DNA of 7,505 nucleotides from Betaproteobacteria bacterium (lineage in GTDB: Bacteria > Pseudomonadota > Gammaproteobacteria > Burkholderiales > SG8-39): contig JAOUFA010000171.1 of NCBI GenBank assembly GCA_029858545.1, positions 1 through 7,505 on the forward strand, given 5' to 3'. The notes below the pieces were generated by a model that saw only the letters and a list, made by a program, of their open reading frames with translations, did no database searches and had not been told where the DNA came from. Of the stretch, positions 4,786 through 7,505 are shown in pieces. A program made the translations under genes and the position numbers. Positions within the stretch are counted from its first letter, which is position 1; each line of letters opens with the position of its first letter.

Positions 4786-5655
4786 TCAGAACCAATACAC
4801 AAATATGAACAGGCCCAGCCAAACAACGTCGACAAAGTGCCAGTACCAGGCGACGGCCTCGAATGCGAAGTGGTGGTCGGGCTTGAAATGTCCGGCAAGA
4901 CAGCGCGAAAGAATCACCGCCAGCATGATCGTCCCCATGGTGACGTGAAAACCATGGAATCCGGTCAGCATGAAGAAGGTCGAGCCATACGCGCCGGTGG
5001 TGAGCTTGAGGTTTAGCTCCGCATAGGCGTGCCCGTATTCGTAGATCTGCAGCGAGAGAAACAGTGCGCCCAACAGCACGGTCAACGCGAGGAACAGGTT
5101 CAGCTGGCTACGGTTGTTCTTCTTCAGTGCAATATGCGCGATCGTCACGGTCAGCCCCGAACTGAGAAGGAGCAGGGTATTGATCGCGGGGACACCCCAG
5201 GCAGCCATCGGCGAGAATTTTTCCGCGAAGGCCGGTCCGGCGGATGGCCAGTGCGCGGTAAATCCCGGCCAGAGCAGTTCCTTGTGCTCGAGGCTTGCCA
5301 GGTCGGGCACCGAGAGTACTCGAATGTAGAACAGCGCACCGAAGAAGGCGGCGAAGAACATCACTTCGGAAAAGATGAACCAGCTCATCCCCCAGCGAAA
5401 GGACATGTCCTCCCAGGCGCCATACTTGCCCGCCTCGGATTCGCGAACCACATCGCCGAACCAGCGGAACATCATGTACAGGATCAGGACCGTACCGAGC
5501 GCCAGCGGTATCCAGCCCGCGGAGGTCGAATTGAATATCAGCACCGCGCCGACCGCCATCAGGAACAGGGCCGACGAACCCAAGATCGGCCACGCCATCG
5601 GCTGCGGTACGTAATAGTGTTGCTGCCCGTGCTGGGCGGAAGTGGACTGCCCCAT
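4786..5655 (-). CDS. ctaE: Cytochrome c oxidase subunit III
   Basis: Core membrane subunit III of aa3-type oxidase; it stabilises subunit I and its proton uptake. It is 289 aa with seven predicted helices. Family features: RWFGDVVRESEAGKYGAW, FRWGMSWFIFSEVMFFAAFF with the conserved Glu in the helix, the long periplasmic stretch around LEHKELLWPG, NTLLLLSSGLTVTIAHIAL, the loop IYEYGHAYAELNLKLTTGAYGSTFF, then GFHGFHVTMGTIML and the C-terminal VAWYWHFVDVVWLGLFIFVY. The ATG at 5655 is supported by an SD (GGAGA) seven bases upstream. It follows the DUF2970 gene by 28 bp and is the last gene before the terminator at 4679-4708, so it closes the structural operon. The lengthened loop between helices 3 and 4 is normal for proteobacterial CtaE. 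Confidence 0.97.
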   Translation of the reverse strand: MGQSTSAQHGQQHYYVPQPMAWPILGSSALFLMAVGAVLIFNSTSAGWIPLALGTVLILYMMFRWFGDVVRESEAGKYGAWEDMSFRWGMSWFIFSEVMFFAAFFGALFYIRVLSVPDLASLEHKELLWPGFTAHWPSAGPAFAEKFSPMAAWGVPAINTLLLLSSGLTVTIAHIALKKNNRSQLNLFLALTVLLGALFLSLQIYEYGHAYAELNLKLTTGAYGSTFFMLTGFHGFHVTMGTIMLAVILSRCLAGHFKPDHHFAFEAVAWYWHFVDVVWLGLFIFVYWF

Positions 5656-5683
5656 CTTGCGCTCTCCTGTCGTGGAATTCCGA

Positions 5684-5887
5684 TTACTGGCCGACCACGA
5701 AGCGTACGATCGTGATCAGCGTGAAGATGAACAACAAAACCAGCACCAAGGCAATTGCCGCAACTTGCAGCGGCGTGATACGCGTCGCGGCACGCTCGTG
5801 CGCGACGCGTTTGCGCACACCGAAGAACGCCCACAGCACGGTGCGCGCTGCCTCGGCAATCGACGCGCGCGGCGGGCTGTCTGCCAT
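5684..5887 (-). CDS. DUF2970 small membrane protein
   Basis: 67 aa. The N-terminal half carries the DUF2970 signature AARTVLWAFFGVRKR (about 13-27), and the C-terminal half is a single transmembrane helix (about 42-64, VAAIALVLVLLFIFTLITIV). Function is unknown; the family is found mainly between ctaG and ctaE in betaproteobacterial oxidase clusters, suggesting a small assembly or accessory role. The ATG at 5887 overlaps the ctaG stop by one base (TGATG), a sign of translational coupling. The frame is open far upstream, but that part is out-of-frame ctaG sequence. The ctaE start lies 28 bp after its stop. Confidence 0.88.
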   Translation of the reverse strand: MADSPPRASIAEAARTVLWAFFGVRKRVAHERAATRITPLQVAAIALVLVLLFIFTLITIVRFVVGQ

Positions 5888-6438
5888 CACTTGCTTCCCT
5901 CCGTTCCGGCGACCTGGAAGAAGGTATACGAAAGCGTTATCGTCCCGATGTCCTTCGGCAGCGCCGGATCGACCGAGAACACCACCGGCATTCTGCGCGT
6001 CTCCCCGGCGGCGAGGGTCTGCTGCTGAAAGCAGAAACACTCGACCTTTCGGAAATATTGCCCCGCGACCTGCGGGCCATAGCTGGGAATCGCTTGCGCC
6101 GTCACCGGGTGATTGCGCTCGTTCACGGCTTCGTAGACCACCTGCACCAGTTCCCCGGGGTGCACGACGACCCGGCCGTCGAGCGCATGGACGCGCCAGG
6201 GCAGGCCATGCGCATTGCCGTCGAATTCGACAGTGACATTGCGCGAGACGTCGACCTGAGTGTTGGTTGGCGCGGCAGCTTCGGCGGCGGCGAGATTGTT
6301 GACGCCCAGCGCCTTGCATATCTGGTCGTAGAACGGTACCAGCGCGAAGCCAAAGCCGAACATCGTCAACGCGACGATCGCCAACCGGCGCCGCATGCGT
6401 CGATTCTCGGTCGACAGGACTGGCATCTCGATGCTCAT
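5887..6438 (-). CDS. ctaG: Cytochrome c oxidase assembly protein CtaG/Cox11
   Basis: Copper chaperone that inserts CuB into subunit I. It is 183 aa, anchored by one N-terminal helix (about 18-36, LAIVALTMFGFGFALVPFYDQIC) with the rest periplasmic. Typical motifs: VPFYDQICKALG (34-45), the short cytochrome-oxidase-like stretch DVSRNVTVEFDGNAHGLPWR, the copper-binding CFCF (Cys134 and Cys136, after KVE), and a C-terminal VDPALPKDIGTITLSYTFF. The start is the ATG at 6438, not further upstream where the frame remains open: this gives normal family length, and the ATG overlaps the stop of the 31-codon upstream gene by four bases (ATGA). It is coupled downstream to the DUF2970 gene via TGATG. Confidence 0.95.
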   Translation of the reverse strand: MSIEMPVLSTENRRMRRRLAIVALTMFGFGFALVPFYDQICKALGVNNLAAAEAAAPTNTQVDVSRNVTVEFDGNAHGLPWRVHALDGRVVVHPGELVQVVYEAVNERNHPVTAQAIPSYGPQVAGQYFRKVECFCFQQQTLAAGETRRMPVVFSVDPALPKDIGTITLSYTFFQVAGTEGSK

Positions 6439-6530
6439 GAACCCAGCAACGCCTGCTTGACGACCAGCCCGACAAAGAAGGCGAGCGCGATCGTGGCAAG
6501 GATCAATCCGGTCCGGGCGTTCTGGCTCAT
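6435..6530 (-). CDS. 31-aa cytochrome oxidase small assembly protein
   Basis: A 31-codon gene, MSQNARTGLILATIALAF... ending VVKQALLGS, with one transmembrane helix (about 8-25) flanked by Arg before and Lys after. Short proteins with the same RTGLILA...F(F/L)G..K layout lie between ctaD and ctaG in many betaproteobacteria and are annotated as cytochrome oxidase small assembly protein; the biochemical role is not known to me. An SD-like GGAGAGG lies eight bases before the ATG. The TGA overlaps the ctaG ATG as ATGA, strongly suggesting coupled translation and supporting it as a real gene despite its size. Confidence 0.8.
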   Translation of the reverse strand: MSQNARTGLILATIALAFFVGLVVKQALLGS

Positions 6531-6584
6531 GCCTCGTGCCTCTCCTGCCACTCCCGCGGCTTGTTCTCGAACTCCACGCCGGCC

Positions 6585-7505
6585 CTACTTGATCACCGGC
6601 GGCGTTTCGAAGGAATGGTACGGCGCCGGGGTGGGCAGATGCGTCCACTCGAGCGAATTCGCTCCATCCCAGGGAATCTGCGGCGCCTTCTCCCCGCTCC
6701 GGATCGCCTTGATGATCAGGTAGAGAAACAGCAGCTGCGAAATCCCGAAACCAAAAGCGCCGACCGAGCTGATCTTGTTCCAGGTCTCGAACATCAGCGG
6801 ATAGTCGGGAATCCGGCGCGGCATCCCGGCCATGCCCGCGAAGTGCTGCACGAAGAAGGTGACGTTGATGAAGATCGTCGACAGCCAGAAGTGCCACTTG
6901 CCGAGCGTCTCATCGTACATCCTGCCGGTCCACTTCGGGAACCAGAAGTACACCCCGGCAAATCCCGCGAACACCGCGCCGATCGCCATCACGTAGTGAA
7001 AGTGCGCCACCACGTAATAGGTGTCGTGCAGCTGGATATCGACCGCCGCGAGCGACAGCACCAGCCCGGTCATTCCGCCGAGCGTGAAGAGAAACAGGAA
7101 GCCGCAGGCGAAGAGCATCGGCGTCTCGAACGAGAGCGACCCCTTCCACATCGTCGCCACCCAGTTGAACACCTTGACGCCGGTCGGTACCGCAATCAGC
7201 GTGGTCGCGTACATGAAGAAAAGTTGTCCGGTAACCGGCATGCCCACGGTGTACATGTGGTGCGCCCAGACGATGAACGACAAGATTGCGATCGCCGAGG
7301 TCGCGTACACCATCGAGGCATAGCCGAACAGCGGCTTTCTCGAGAATGCCGGGATCACCTGCGAAATCACGCCGAAAGCCGGAATCGCGATGATGTACAC
7401 CTCGGGGTGACCGAAGAACCAGAAGATATGCTGGTACAGCACCGGGTCTCCGCCTCCGGCGGCGTTGAAGAAGCTGGTGCCGAAGTGGCGGTCGGTGAGC
7501 GTCAT
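6585..7505 (-). CDS. ctaD: Cytochrome c oxidase subunit I (C-terminal part, truncated by window edge)
   Basis: Catalytic subunit of the aa3-type heme-copper oxidase: reduces O2 to water and pumps protons. The last 306 codons are visible of a usual 530 or so; the Met at the window edge is internal. Active-site residues in order: HPEVY at 33-37 (CuB ligand His cross-linked to Tyr, with the D-channel Glu), the CuB pair HH at 82-83 in IVWAHHMYTVG, the K-channel Lys at 111 in PTGVKVFNW, and HFH at 168-170 (heme a3 and low-spin heme ligands) after LHDTYYVVA. This is a complete A1-type set, so nothing in the visible part suggests loss of function. It ends EWTHLPTPAPYHSFETPPVIK. It is the upstream member of the minus-strand operon, 54 bp before the small assembly gene. 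Confidence 0.97.
   Translation of the reverse strand: MTLTDRHFGTSFFNAAGGGDPVLYQHIFWFFGHPEVYIIAIPAFGVISQVIPAFSRKPLFGYASMVYATSAIAILSFIVWAHHMYTVGMPVTGQLFFMYATTLIAVPTGVKVFNWVATMWKGSLSFETPMLFACGFLFLFTLGGMTGLVLSLAAVDIQLHDTYYVVAHFHYVMAIGAVFAGFAGVYFWFPKWTGRMYDETLGKWHFWLSTIFINVTFFVQHFAGMAGMPRRIPDYPLMFETWNKISSVGAFGFGISQLLFLYLIIKAIRSGEKAPQIPWDGANSLEWTHLPTPAPYHSFETPPVIK

Noticed and set aside
5888..6499. Upstream extension of the DUF2970 frame to 271 codons
   Set aside because: This part overlaps ctaG out of frame and gives Arg-rich sequence; the real start at 5887 is supported by the TGATG overlap and the family length.
1..7505. Mobile element, prophage, CRISPR, tRNA or rRNA
   Set aside because: No transposase or integrase-like frame, terminal repeats, spaced direct repeats or RNA-gene sequence was seen.

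Overview
The window looks like a chromosomal segment of a GC-rich betaproteobacterium. The evidence is the gene order (ftsX-rpoH beside an aa3-type cytochrome c oxidase and assembly cluster) and three small proteins typical of betaproteobacterial cox loci: a DUF2970 protein, a DUF2909 'twin transmembrane' protein and a 31-residue small assembly protein. No mobile element, CRISPR array, rRNA or tRNA was seen. Coding density is very high, and no gene-free stretch exceeds about 140 bases.

Layout. Bases 1-467 (+) are the 3' end of the cell-division gene ftsX. Bases 468-559 are the rpoH control region. It carries a perfect CIRCE operator (TTAGCACTC-N9-GAGTGCTAA, the HrcA binding site) that overlaps a sigma-E-like promoter. 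Bases 560-1471 (+) are rpoH, encoding heat-shock sigma-32. Converging on it is a minus-strand set that runs, in transcription order, SURF1 (4388-3651), an SCO-like CxxxC membrane protein (3667-3086), ctaB/heme O synthase (2978-2073) and an SCO1/SenC lipoprotein (2095-1484). Diverging from SURF1 is a small plus-strand DUF2909 gene (4452-4646). Next, bounded by a strong minus-strand terminator at 4679-4708, comes the structural oxidase operon on the minus strand: ctaD (7505-6585, truncated by the window edge), a 31-aa small assembly protein (6530-6435), ctaG/Cox11 (6438-5887), a DUF2970 protein (5887-5684) and ctaE (5655-4786).

How the genes work together. CtaD and CtaE are subunits I and III of the oxidase. 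CtaG inserts CuB, SCO-type proteins deliver copper or reducing equivalents to the CuA site, CtaB makes heme O, and SURF1 helps heme a insertion. Heme A synthase (ctaA/COX15), which I would expect between the SCO-like protein and ctaB, is absent from that position, leaving a 107-bp gap. SURF1 also lacks the histidine normally found just before its second transmembrane helix.

Most notable: the rpoH regulatory region suggests a direct link between the HrcA/CIRCE repressor system and the sigma-32 activator system, and probably an envelope-stress (sigma-E) input as well. No wholly new system is visible. The window is otherwise a recognisable housekeeping region with several small oddities.
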